From Hydractinia symbiolongicarpus (Eukaryota; Cnidaria; Hydrozoa; Anthoathecata; Hydractiniidae): a stretch of 64,000 nt of DNA. The notes beneath the pieces were generated by a model, which was not told the DNA's origin, did no database searches, and saw only the letters and a list, made by a program, of their open reading frames with translations. Below are positions 49,579 through 61,638 of this stretch, piece by piece (position 1 is the stretch's first letter; the number at the start of each line of letters is the position of its first letter). The stretch covers positions 10,356,001 through 10,420,000 of the forward strand of contig NC_079876.1 in NCBI RefSeq assembly GCF_029227915.1. The letters run 5' to 3'. A program made the translations under genes and the position numbers.

Positions 49579-50690
49579 AGTCAAAGAAATGTAGTTTTTG
49601 AAACTATCGCTATTTCTTCAGCGCGCGATATCGGATAGGATTGGTCCCACAGTAAAGAATGACTTATTAATCTACATTTTTAATTGAACCACTACCACAG
49701 GGCCCAGTGTAATCGCTGAGTTCCGGCCATCATGTCAAATTAAGAAGAATGTTATTTCTTGGAGTCCAATTTTTTTCATTCTTCACATTTATCAGGTCAC
49801 AGTCCAAAGTTAGTTCCATTAAGTCCCACAGTCAATCGTTTCACTGCTGAAAGCGATGCAACCTAGCAATATCAGATAAATATCGCTAAATACATGTTGG
49901 TACGAATATGTGACCCAACCGTTGAATGTCAAACGGACTGACACCGTTAGAAAGTCAGTGAAATGTAGTATTTGAAACTGTCTCTATTACTTCAGCGCGC
50001 AATAACGGCTAGGATTGGTCCCACAGTAAGAAAGGACTCATTAATCTAAATTTTTAAAAGTAGCGCTACCACAGCGCCCAGTGTAATCGCTGAGTTCCGG
50101 CAATCATGTCAAATTAAGAAGAATGTTATTTCTTGGAGTCCAATTTTTTCATTTATCACATTTATCAGGTCACAGTCCGAAGTTAGTTCATTTAAGTCCC
50201 ACAGTCAATCGTTTCACTGTTAAAAGCGATGCAACCTAGTAATATCAGATAAATATCGCTAAATACATGCTGGTACGAATATAAGACCCAACCGTTGAAA
50301 CTCAAACGGACTGACACCGTTAGAAAATCAGTGAAATGTAATATTTGAAACTGTCTCTATTACTTCAGCGCGCGATAACGGCTAGGATTGGTCCCACAGT
50401 AAGAAAGGACTTATTAATATAAATTTTTGAAAGAAGCGCTACCACAGCGCCCAGTGTAATCGCTGAGTTCCGGCAATCGTGTCAAATTAAGAAGAATGTT
50501 ATTTCTTGGAGTCCAATTTTCTCATTTATTACATTTATCAGGTCACAGTCCGAAGTTAGTTCATTTAAGTCCCACAGTCAATCGTTTCACTGTTAAAAGC
50601 AATGCAACCTAGTAATATCAGATAAATATCGCTAAATACATGTTGGTACGAATATGTGACCCAACCGTTGTAACTCAAACGGACTGACAC
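49579..50690 (+). repeat. B-type HOR unit, third copy, about three monomers
   Basis: Matches the four-monomer unit at 1,492 bp through GAATATAAGACCC (50270s), then lacks the GAATAATGACCC monomer and ends near 50690 where CGCTACAAAG replaces CGTTAGAAAG. Confidence 0.8.
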
Positions 50691-51219
50691 CGCTACAAAG
50701 TCAATGAAATGTAGTTTTTGAAACTATCGCTATTTCTTCAACGCGCGATAACGGATAGGATTGGTCCCACAGTAAAGAATGACTTATTTATCTAAATATT
50801 TAAAAGTAGCGCTACCACAGCGCCCAGTGTAATCGCTGAGTTCCGGCAATCATGTCAAATTAAGAAGAATGTTATTTCTTGGAGTCCAATTTTTTCATTT
50901 ATCACATTTATCAGGTCACAGTCCGAAGTTAGTTCATTTAAGTCCCACAGTCAATCGTTTCACTGTTAAAAGCGATGCAACCTAGCAATATCAGAAAAAT
51001 ATCGCTAAAACATGTTGGTACGAATAGGTGACCCAACCGTTGTAACTCAAACGGACTGACATCGTTAGAAAGTCAATGAAATGTAGTTTTTGAAACTGTC
51101 GCTATTTCTTCAGTGCGCGATAACGGCTAGGATTGGTCCCACAGTAAAAAATGATTTATTAATCTAAATTTTCAAATGAAGCACTACCACAGGGCCCAGT
51201 GTAATCGCTGAGTTTCGGC
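50691..51219 (+). repeat. Subfamily B monomers between duplication blocks
   Basis: About one and a half B monomers joining the 45.8-50.7 kb HOR to the 51.2 kb duplication. One has a shortened TCGCTAAAACATG (TAC lost) near 51005, also seen near 63690. No gene or foreign sequence. Confidence 0.75.
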
Positions 51220-54200
51220 AATCATGTCAAATTAAGAAGAATGTTATTTCTTGGAGTCCAATTGTCTCCCTTATAACATTTATAAGGTCACAGTCCAAAT
51301 CAGTTCAATTATTTGCCACAGTCAATCGTGTCACTGTTAAAAGCAATGCATCCTAGTAATATGAGAAAATTATCGCTAAATACATGTTGGTACGAATAGG
51401 TGACCCAACCGTTGTAACTCAAACGGACTGACACTGTTAGAAAGTCAGTGAGATGTAGAATTTGAAACTGTCTCTATTACTTCAACGCGCGCTAACGGCT
51501 AAGATTGGTCCCACAGTAAGAAATGACTCATTAATCTAAATTTTCAAAAGAAGCGCTACCACAGCGCCCAGTGTAATCGCTGAGTTTCGGCAGTCATGTC
51601 AAATTAAGAAGAATGTTATTTCTTGGAGTCCAATTGTCTCATTTATCATATTTATCAGGTCGCAGTCCAAAGTTAGTTCAATTAAGTCCCACAGTTGATC
51701 GTTTCATTGTTAAAAGCGATGCAACCTAGTAATATCAGAAAAATATCGCTAAATACATGTTGGTACAAATAGGTGACCCAACCGTTGTAACTCAAACGGA
51801 CTGACATCGTTAGAAAGTCAATGAAATGTAGTTTTTGAAACTGTCGCTAATTCTTCAGTGCGCGATAACGGCTAGGATTGGTCCCACAGTAAAAAATGAC
51901 TTATTAATCTAAATTTTTAAATGAAACACTACCACAGGGCCCAGTGTAATCGCTGAGTTCCGGCAATCATGTCAAATTAAGAAGAATGTTCTTTCTTGGA
52001 GTCCAATTTTTTTCATTCATCACATTTATCAGGTCACAGTCCAAAGTTAGTTCCATTAAGTCCCACAGTCAATCGTTTCACTGCTGAAAGCGATGCAACC
52101 TAGCAATATCAGATAAATATCGCTAAATACATGTTGGTACGAATATGTGACCCAACCGTTGAAACTCAAACGGACTGACACCGTTAGAAAGTCAATGAAA
52201 TGTAGTTTTTGAAACTGTCGCTATTTCTTCAACGCGCGATAACGGATAGGATTGGTCCCACAGTAAAGAATGAATTATTAATCTAAATTTTTAAATGAAG
52301 CACTACCACAGGGCCCAGTGTAATCGCTGAGTTCCGGCAATCATGTCAAATTAAGAAGAATGTTATTTCTTGGAGTCCAATTTTTTTCATTTATCACATT
52401 TATCAGGTCACAGTCCAAAGTTAGTTCCATTAAGTCCCACAGTCAATCGTTTCACTGCTGAAAGGAATGCAAACTAGCAATATCAGATAAATATCGCTAA
52501 ATACATGTTGGTACGAATATGTGACCCAACCGTTGAAACTCAAAAGGACTGACACCGTTAGAATGTCAATGAAATGTAGTTTTTGAAACTGTCGCTATTT
52601 CTTCAGTGCGCGATAACGGCTAGGATTGGTCCCACAGTAAAAAATGACTTATTAATCTAAATTTTTAAATGAAGTACTACCACAGGGCCCAGTGTAATCG
52701 CTGAGTTCCGGCAATCATGTCAAATTAAGAAGAATGTTATTTCTTGGAGTCCAATTTTTTTTATTTATCACATTTATCAGGTCACAGTCCAAAGTTAGTT
52801 CCATTAAGTCCCACAGTCAATCGTTTCAATGCTGAAAGGGATGCAACCTAGCAATATCAGATAAATATCGCTAAATACATGTTGGTACGAATATGTGACC
52901 CAACCGTTAAAACTCAAAAGGACTAGCACCGTTAGAAAGTCAGTGAAATGTAGTATTTGAAACTGTCTCTATTACTTCAGCGCGCGCTAACGGCTAGGAT
53001 TGGTCCCACAGTAAAAAATGACTTTTTATCTTAATTTTTAATTGAAGCGCTACCACAGCGCCTAGTGTAATCGCTAAGTTTCGGCAGTCATGTTAAATTA
53101 AGAAGAATGTTATTTCTTGGAGTCCAGTTGTCTCACTTTCAAATTTTTAAGGTCACAGTCCATAATCAGTTCAATTAAGTCCCACAGTCAATCATTTCAT
53201 TGTTAAAAACGATGCAACCTAGTAATATCAGAAAAATATCGCTAAATACATGTTGGTACGAATATGTGACCCAACCGTTGTAACTCAAACGGACCGACAC
53301 CGTTATAAAGTCAATGAAATGTAGTTTTTGAAACTGTCGCTATTTCTTCAGCATGCGATAGCGGATAGGATTGGTCCCACAGTAAAGAATGACTTATTTC
53401 TCTAAATTTTTAAATGAAGCGCTACCACAGCGCCCAGTATAATCGCTGAGATCCGGCAATTATGTCAAATTAAGAAGAATGTTATTTCTTGGAGTCCAAT
53501 TTTTTTCATTTATCACATTTATCAGGTCACAGTCCAAAGTTAGTTCAATTAAGTCCCACAGTCAATCGTTTCACTGTTAAAAGCGATGCGACCTAGTAAT
53601 ATCAGATATATATCGCTAAATACATGTTGGTACGAATATGTGACCCAACCGTTGTAACTCAAACGGACTGACACCGCTACAAAGTCAATGAAATGTAGTT
53701 TTTGAGACTATCGCTATTTCTTCAGCGTGCGATAACGGATAGGATTGGTCCCACAGTAAAGAATGACTTATTTCTCTAAATTTTTAAATGAAGCGCTACC
53801 ACAGCGCCCAGTATAATCGCTGAGATCCGGCAATTATGTCAAATTAAGAAGAATGTTATTTCTTGGAGTCCAATTTTTTTCATTTATCACATTTATCAGG
53901 TCACAGTCCAAAGTTAGTTCAATTAAGTCCCACAGTCAATCGTTTCACTGTTAAAAGCGATGCGACCTAGTAATATCAGATATATATCGCTAAATACATG
54001 TTGGTACGAATATGTGACCCAACCGTTGTAACTCAAACGGACTGACACCGCTACAAAGTCAATGAAATGTAGTTTTTGAAACTATCGCTATTTCTTCAGC
54101 GTGCGATAACGGATAGGATTGGTCCCACAGTAAAGAATGACTTATTTATCTAAATTTTTAAATGAAGCGCTACCCCAGCGCCCAGTATAATCGCTGAGTT

Positions 54201-56786
54201 CCGGCAATCACGTCATATTAAGAAGAATGTTATTTCTTGGAGTCCAATTTTCTCATTTATCACATTTATCAGGTCACAGTCCGAAGTTAGTTCATTTAAG
54301 TCCCACAGTCAATCGTTTCACAGTTAAAAGCGATGCAACCTAGTAATATCAGATAAATATCGCTAAATACATGTTGGTACGAATATGTGACCCAACCGTT
54401 GTAACTCAAACGGACTGACACCGCTACAAAGTCAATGAAATGTAGTTTTTGAAACTATCGCTATTTCTTCAGCGCGCGATAACGGATAGGATTGGTCCCA
54501 CAGCAAAGAATGACTTATTTATCTAAATTTTTAAATGAAGCGCTAACACAGCGCCCAGTAAAATCGCTCAGTTTCGCCAATCACGTCATATTAAGAAGAA
54601 TGTTATTTCTTGGAGTCCAATTGTCTCATTTATCATATTTATCAGGTCGCAGTCCAAAGTTAGTTCATTTAAGTCCCACAGTTAATCGTTTCATTGTCAA
54701 AAGCGATGCAACCTAGTAATATCAGAAAAATATCGCTAAATACATGTTGGTACGAATAGGTGACCCAACCGTTGTAACTCAAACGGACTGACATAGTTAG
54801 AAAGTCAATGAAATGTAGTTTTTGAAACTGTCGCTATTTCTTTAGCGCGCGATAACGGCTAGGATTGGTCCCACAGTAAAAAATGACTTATTAATCTAAA
54901 TTTTTAAATGAAGCACTACCACAGGGCCCAGTGTAATCGCTGAGTTTCGGCAATCATGTCAAATTAAGAAGAATGTTATTTCTTGGAGTCCAATTGTCTC
55001 ACTTATAACATTTATAAGGTCACAGTCCAAATCAGTTCAATTATGTGCCACAGTCAATCGTTTCACTGTTAAAAGCAATGCATCCTAGTAATATGAGAAA
55101 ATTATCGCTAAATACATGTTGGTACGAATAGGTGACCCAACCGTTGTAACTCAAACGGACTGACACTGTTAGAAAGTCAATGAAATGTAGTTTTTGAAAC
55201 TGTCGCTATTTCTTCAGCGCGCGATAACGGCTAGGTTAGGTCCCACAGTAAAAAATGACTTATTAATCTAAATTTTTAAATGAAGCGCTACCACAGCGCA
55301 CAGTGTAATCGCTGAGTTCCGGCAATCATGTCAAATTAAGAAGAATATTATTTCTTGGAGTCTAATTTTTTTCATTTCTCACATTTATCAGGTCACAGTC
55401 CAAAGTTAATTCCATTAATTCCCACAGTCAATCGTTTCACTGCTAAAAGCGATGCAACCTAGCAATATCAGATAAATATCGCTAAATACATGTTGGTACG
55501 AATATGTGACCCAAGCGTTGTAACTCAAACGGACTGACAACGCTACAAAGTCAATGAAATGTAGTTTTTAAAACTAACGTTATTTCTTCAGCGCGCGATA
55601 ACGGATAGGATTGGTCCCACAGTAAAAAATGACTTATTAATCTAAATTTTTAAATGAAGCACCACCACAGCGCCCAGTGTAATCGCTGAGTTTCGGCAAT
55701 CATGTCAAATTAAGAAGAATGTTATTTCTTGGAGTCCAATTGTCTCACTTATAACATTTATAAGGTCACAGTCCAAATCAGTTCAATTATGTGCCACAGT
55801 CAATCGTTTCACTGTTAAAAGCAATGCATCCTAGTAATATGAGAAAAATATCGCTAAATACATGTTGGTACGAATAGGTGACCCAACCGTTGTAACTCAA
55901 ACGGACTGACACTGTTAGAAAGTCAATGAAATGTAGTTTTTGAAACTGTCGATATTTCTTCAGCGCGCGATAACGGCTAGGTTTGGTCCCACAGTAAAAA
56001 AGGACTTATTAATCTAAATTTTTAAATGAAGCGCTACCACAGCGCACAGTGTAATCGCTGAGTTCCGGCAATCATGTCAAATTAAGAAGAATGTTATTTC
56101 TTGGAGTCCAATTGTCTCCCTTATAACATTTATAAGGTCACAGTCCAAATCAGTTCAATTATTTGCCACAGTCAATCGTGTCACTGTTAAAAGCAATGCA
56201 TCCTAGTAATATGAGAAAATTATCGCTAAATACATGTTGATACGAATAGGTGACCCAACCGTTGTAACTCAAACGGACTGACACTGTTAGAAAGTCAATG
56301 AAATGTAGTTTTTGAGACTGTCGCTATTTCTTCAGCGCGCGGTAACGGCTAGGATTGGTCCCACAGTAAAAAATGACTTACTAATCTAAATATTTAAATG
56401 AAGCGCTACCACAGCGCACAGTGTAATCGCTGAGTTCCGGCAATCATGTCAAATTAAGAAGAATGTTATTTCTTGGAGTCCAAGTTTTTTCATTTATCAC
56501 ATTTATCAATTCAAAGTCCAAAGTTAGTTCAATTAAGTCCCACAGTCAATCGTTTCACTGTTAAAAGCGAAGCAACGTAGTAATATCAGATAAATATCGC
56601 TAAATACATGTTGGTACGAATATGTGACCTAACCGTTGAAACTCAAACGGACTGACATCGTTAGAAAGTCAGTGAGATGTAGTATTTGAAACTGTCTCTA
56701 TTACTTCAACGCGCGCTAACGGCTAGGATTGGTCCCACAGTAAGAAATGACTCATTAATATAAATTTTCAAAAGAAGCGCTACCAC
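51220..56786 (+). repeat. 5.6-kb direct duplication, copy 1 (about 15 monomers)
   Basis: Matches 56816-61638. Offset is 5,596 bp up to about 53.4 kb, 5,222-5,224 bp from about 54.2 to 55.9 kb, and 4,852 bp after about 56.2 kb. Shared rare markers include CTCCCTTATAAC, GCTAAGATTGG, TCGCTAATTCTTC, GTTCTTTCTTGG, CATGCGATAGCGG and AGATCCGG. It contains two adjacent near-identical monomers (53423-53796 and 53797-54170) of which copy 2 has only one. Confidence 0.9.
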
Positions 56787-56815
56787 AAGGCCCAGTGTAA
56801 TCGCTGAGTTCCGGC

Positions 56816-59800
56816 AATCATGTCAAATTAAGAAGAATGTTATTTCTTGGAGTCCAATTGTCTCCCTTATAACATTTATAAGGTCACAGTCCAAATCAGT
56901 TCAATTATTTGCCACAGTCAATCGTGTCACTGTTAAAAGCAATGCATCCTAGTAATATGAGAAAATTATCGCTAAATACATGTTGGTACGAATAGGTGAC
57001 CCAACCGTTGTAACTCAAACGGACTGACACTGTTAGAAAGTCAGTGAGATGTAGTATTTGAAACTGTCTCTATTACTTCAACGCGCGCTAACGGCTAAGA
57101 TTGGTCCCACAGTAAGAAATGACTCATTAATCTAAATTTTCAAAAGAAGCGCTACCACAGCGCCCAGTGTAATCGCTGAGTTTCGGCAGTCATGTCAAAT
57201 TAAGAAGAATGTTATTTCTTGGAGTCCAATTGTCTCATTTATCATATTTATCAGGTCGCAGTCCAAAGTTAGTTCAATTAAGTCCCACAGTTGATCGTTT
57301 CATTGTTAAAAGCGATGCAACCTAGTAATATCAGAAAAATATCGCTAAATACATGTTGGTACAAATAGGTGACCCAACCGTTGTAACTCAAACGGACTGA
57401 CATCGTTAGAAAGTCAATGAAATGTAGTTTTTGAAACTGTCGCTAATTCTTCAGTGCGCGATAACGGCTAGGATTGGTCCCACAGTAAAAAATGACTTAT
57501 TAATCTAAATTTTTAAATGAAACACTACCACAGGGCCCAGTGTAATCGCTGAGTTCCGGCAATCATGTCAAATTAAGAAGAATGTTCTTTCTTGGAGTCC
57601 AATTTTTTTCATTCATCACATTTATCAGGTCACAGTCCAAAGTTAGTTCCATTAAGTCCCACAGTCAATCGTTTCACTGCTGAAAGCGATGCAACCTAGC
57701 AATATCAGATAAATATCGCTAAATACATGTTGGTACGAATATGTGACCCAACCGTTGAAACTCAAACGGACTGACACCGTTAGAAAGTCAATGAAATGTA
57801 GTTTTTGAAACTGTCGCTATTTCTTCAACGCGCGATAACGGATAGGATTGGTCCCACAGTAAAGAATGACTTATTAATCTAAATTTTTAAATGAAGCACT
57901 ACCACAGGGCCCAGTGTAATCGCTGAGTTCCGGCAATCATGTCAAATTAAGAAGAATGTTATTTCTTGGAGTCCAATTTTTTTCATTTATCACATTTATC
58001 AGGTCACAGTCCAAAGTTAGTTCCATTAAGTCCCACAGTCAATCGTTTCACTGCTGAAAGGAATGCAAACTAGCAATATCAGATAAATATCGCTAAATAC
58101 ATGTTGGTACGAATATGTGACCCAACCGTTGAAACTCAAAAGGACTGACACCGTTAGAATGTCAATGAAATGTAGTTTTTGAAACTGTCGCTATTTCTTC
58201 AGTGCGCGATAACGGCTAGGATTGGTCCCAGAGTAAAAAATGACTTATTAATCTAAATTTTTAAATGAAGTACTACCACAGGGCCCAGTGTAATCGCTGA
58301 GTTCCGGCAATCATGTCAAATTAAGAAGAATGTTATTTCTTGGAGTCCAATTTTTTTCATTTATCACATTTATCAGGTCACAGTCCAAAGTTAGTTCCAT
58401 TAAGTCCCACAGTCAATCGTTTCAATGCTGAAAGGGATGCAACCTAGCAATATCAGATAAATATCGCTAAATACATGTTGGTACGAATATGTGACCCAAC
58501 CGTTAAAACTCAAAAGGACTGGCACCGTTAGAAAGTCAGTGAAATGTAGTATTTGAAACTGTCTCTATTACTTCAGCGCGCGCTAACGGCTAGGATTGGT
58601 CCCACAGTAAAAAATGACTTTTTATCTTAATTTTTAATTGAAGCGCTACCACAGCGCCTAGTGTAATCGCTAAGTTTCGGCAGTCATGTTAAATTAAGAA
58701 GAATGTTATTTCTTGGAGTCCAGTTGTCTCACTTTCACATTTTTAAGGTCACAGTCCATAATCAGTTCAATTAAGTCCCACAGTCAATCATTTCATTGTT
58801 AAAAACGATGCAACCTAGTAATATCAGAAAAATATCGCTAAATACATGTTGGTACGAATATGTGACCCAACCGTTGTAACTCAAACGGACCGACACCGTT
58901 ATAAAGTCAATGAAATGTAGTTTTTGAAACTGTCGCTATTTCTTCAGCATGCGATAGCGGATAGGATTGGTCCCACAGTAAAGAATGACTTATTTCTCTA
59001 AATTTTTAAATGAAGCGCTACCACAGCGCCCAGTATAATCGCTGAGATCCGGCAATTATGTCAAATGAAGAAGAATGTTATTTCTTGGAGTCCAATTTTT
59101 TTCATTTATCACATTTATCAGGTCACAGTCCAAAGTTAGTTCAATTAAGTCCCACAGTCAATCGTTTCACTGTTAAAAGCGATGCGACCTAGTAATATCA
59201 GATATATATCGCTAAATACATGTTGGTACGAATATGTGACCCAACCGTTGTAACTCAAACGGACTGACACCGCTACAAAGTCAATGAAATGTAGTTTTTG
59301 AAACTATCGCTATTTCTTCAGCGCGCGATAACGGATAGGATTGGTCCCACAGTAAAGAATGACTTATTTATCTAAATTTTTAAATGAAGCGCTACCCCAG
59401 CGCCCAGTATAATCGCTGAGTTCCGGCAATCACGTCATATTAAGAAGAATGTTATTTCTTGGAGTCCAATTTTCTCATTTATCACATTTATCAGGTCACA
59501 GTCCGAAGTTAGTTCATTTAAGTCCCACAGTCAATCGTTTCACAGTTAAAAGCGATGCAACCTAGTAATATCAGATAAATATCGCTAAATACATGTTGGT
59601 ACGAATATGTGACCCAACCGTTGTAACTCAAACAGACTGACACCGCTACAAAGTCAATGAAATGTAGTTTTTGAAACTATCGCTATTTCTTCAGCGCGCG
59701 ATAACGGATAGGATTGGTCCCACAGCAAAGAATGACTTATTTATCTAAATTTTTAAATGAAGCGCTAACACAGCGCCCAGTAAAATCGCTCAGTTTCGCC

Positions 59801-61638
59801 AATCACGTCATATTAAGAAGAATGTTATTTCTTGGAGTCCAATTGTCTCATTTATCATATTTATCAGGTCGCAGTCCAAAGTTAGTTCATTTAAGTCCCA
59901 CAGTTAATCGTTTCATTGTCAAAAGCGATGCAACCTAGTAATATCAGAAAAATATCGCTAAATACATGTTGGTACGAATAGGTGACCCAACCGTTGTAAC
60001 TCAAACGGACTGACATCGTTAGAAAGTCAATGAAATGTAGTTTTTGAAACTGTCGCTATTTCTTTAGCGTGCGATAACGCCTAGGATTGGTCCCACAGTA
60101 AAAAATGACTTATTAATCTAAATTTTTAAATGAAGCACTACCACAGGGCCCAGTGTAATCGCTGAGTTTCGGCAATCATGTCAAATTAAGAAGAATGTTA
60201 TTTCTTGGAGTCCAATTGTCTCACTTATAACATTTATAAGGTCACAGTCCAAATCAGTTCAATTATGTGCCACAGTCAATCGTTTCACTGTTAAAAGCAA
60301 TGCATCCTAGTAATATGAGAAAATTATCGCTAAATACATGTTGGTACGAATATAGGTGACCCAACCGTTGTAACTCAAACGGACTGACACTGTTAGAAAG
60401 TCAATGAAATGTAGTTTTTGAAACTGTCGCTATTTCTTCAGCGCGCGATAACGGCTAGGTTAGGTCCCACAGTAAAAAATGACTTATTAATCTAAATTTT
60501 TAAATGAAGCGCTACCACAGCGCACAGTGTAATCGCTGAGTTCCGGCAATCATGTCAAATTAAGAAGAATATTATTTCTTGGAGTCTAATTTTTTTCATT
60601 TCTCACATTTATCAGGTCACAGTCCAAAGTTAATTCCATTAATTCCCACAGTCAATCGTTTCACTGCTGAAAGCGATGCAACCTAGCAATATCAGATAAA
60701 TATCGCTAAATACATGTTGGTACGAATATGTGACCCAAGCGTTGTAACTCAAACGGACTGACAACGCTACAAAGTCAATGAAATGTAGTTTTTGAAACTA
60801 ACGTTATTTCTTCAGCGCGCGATAACGGATAGGATTGGTCCCACAGTAAAAAATGACTTATTAATCTAAATTTTTAAATGAAGCACCACCACAGCGCCCA
60901 GTGTAATCGCTGAGTTTCGGCAATCATGTCAAATTAAGAAGAATGTTATTTCTTGGAGTCCAATTGTCTCACTTATAACATTTATAAGGTCACAGTCCAA
61001 ATCAGTTCAATTATGTGCCACAGTCAATCGTTTCACTGTTAAAAGCAATGCATCCTAGTAATATGAGAAAATTATCGCTAAATACATGTTGGTACGAATA
61101 GGTGACCCAACCGTTGTAACTCAAACGGACTGACACTGTTAGAAAGTCAATGAAATGTAGTTTTTGAGACTGTCGGTATTTCTTCAGCGCGCGGTAACGG
61201 CTAGGATTGGTCCCACAGTAAAAAATGACTTACTAATCTAAATATTTAAATGAAGCGCTACCACAGCGCACAGTGTAATCGCTGAGTTCCGGCAATCATG
61301 TCAAATTAAGAAGAATGTTATTTCTTGGAGTCCAAGTTTTTTCATTTATCACATTTATCAATTCAAAGTCCAAAGTTAGTTCAATTAAGTCCCACAGTCA
61401 ATCGTTTCACTGTTAAAAGCGAAGCAACGTAGTAATATCAGATAAATATCGCTAAATACATGTTGGTACGAATATGTGACCTAACCGTTGAAACTCAAAC
61501 GGACTGACATCGTTAGAAAGTCAGTGAGATGTAGTATTTGAAACTGTCTCTATTACTTCAACGCGCGCTAACGGCTAGGATTGGTCCCACAGTAAGAAAT
61601 GACTCATTAATATAAATTTTCAAAAGAAGCGCTACCAC
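56816..61638 (+). repeat. 5.6-kb direct duplication, copy 2 (two monomers shorter)
   Basis: Same order as copy 1 with scattered single-base differences (near 57864, 58358, 58523 and 58734) and an extra TA in GAATATAGGTGACC near 60350. It lacks one of the AGATCCGG monomers and one monomer corresponding to about 55.9-56.3 kb. Confidence 0.9.

Noticed and set aside
54492-54716. 74-codon plus-strand frame (also 59714)
   Set aside because: Present in both copies of the 5.6-kb duplication only, within ordinary B monomers. A chance frame.
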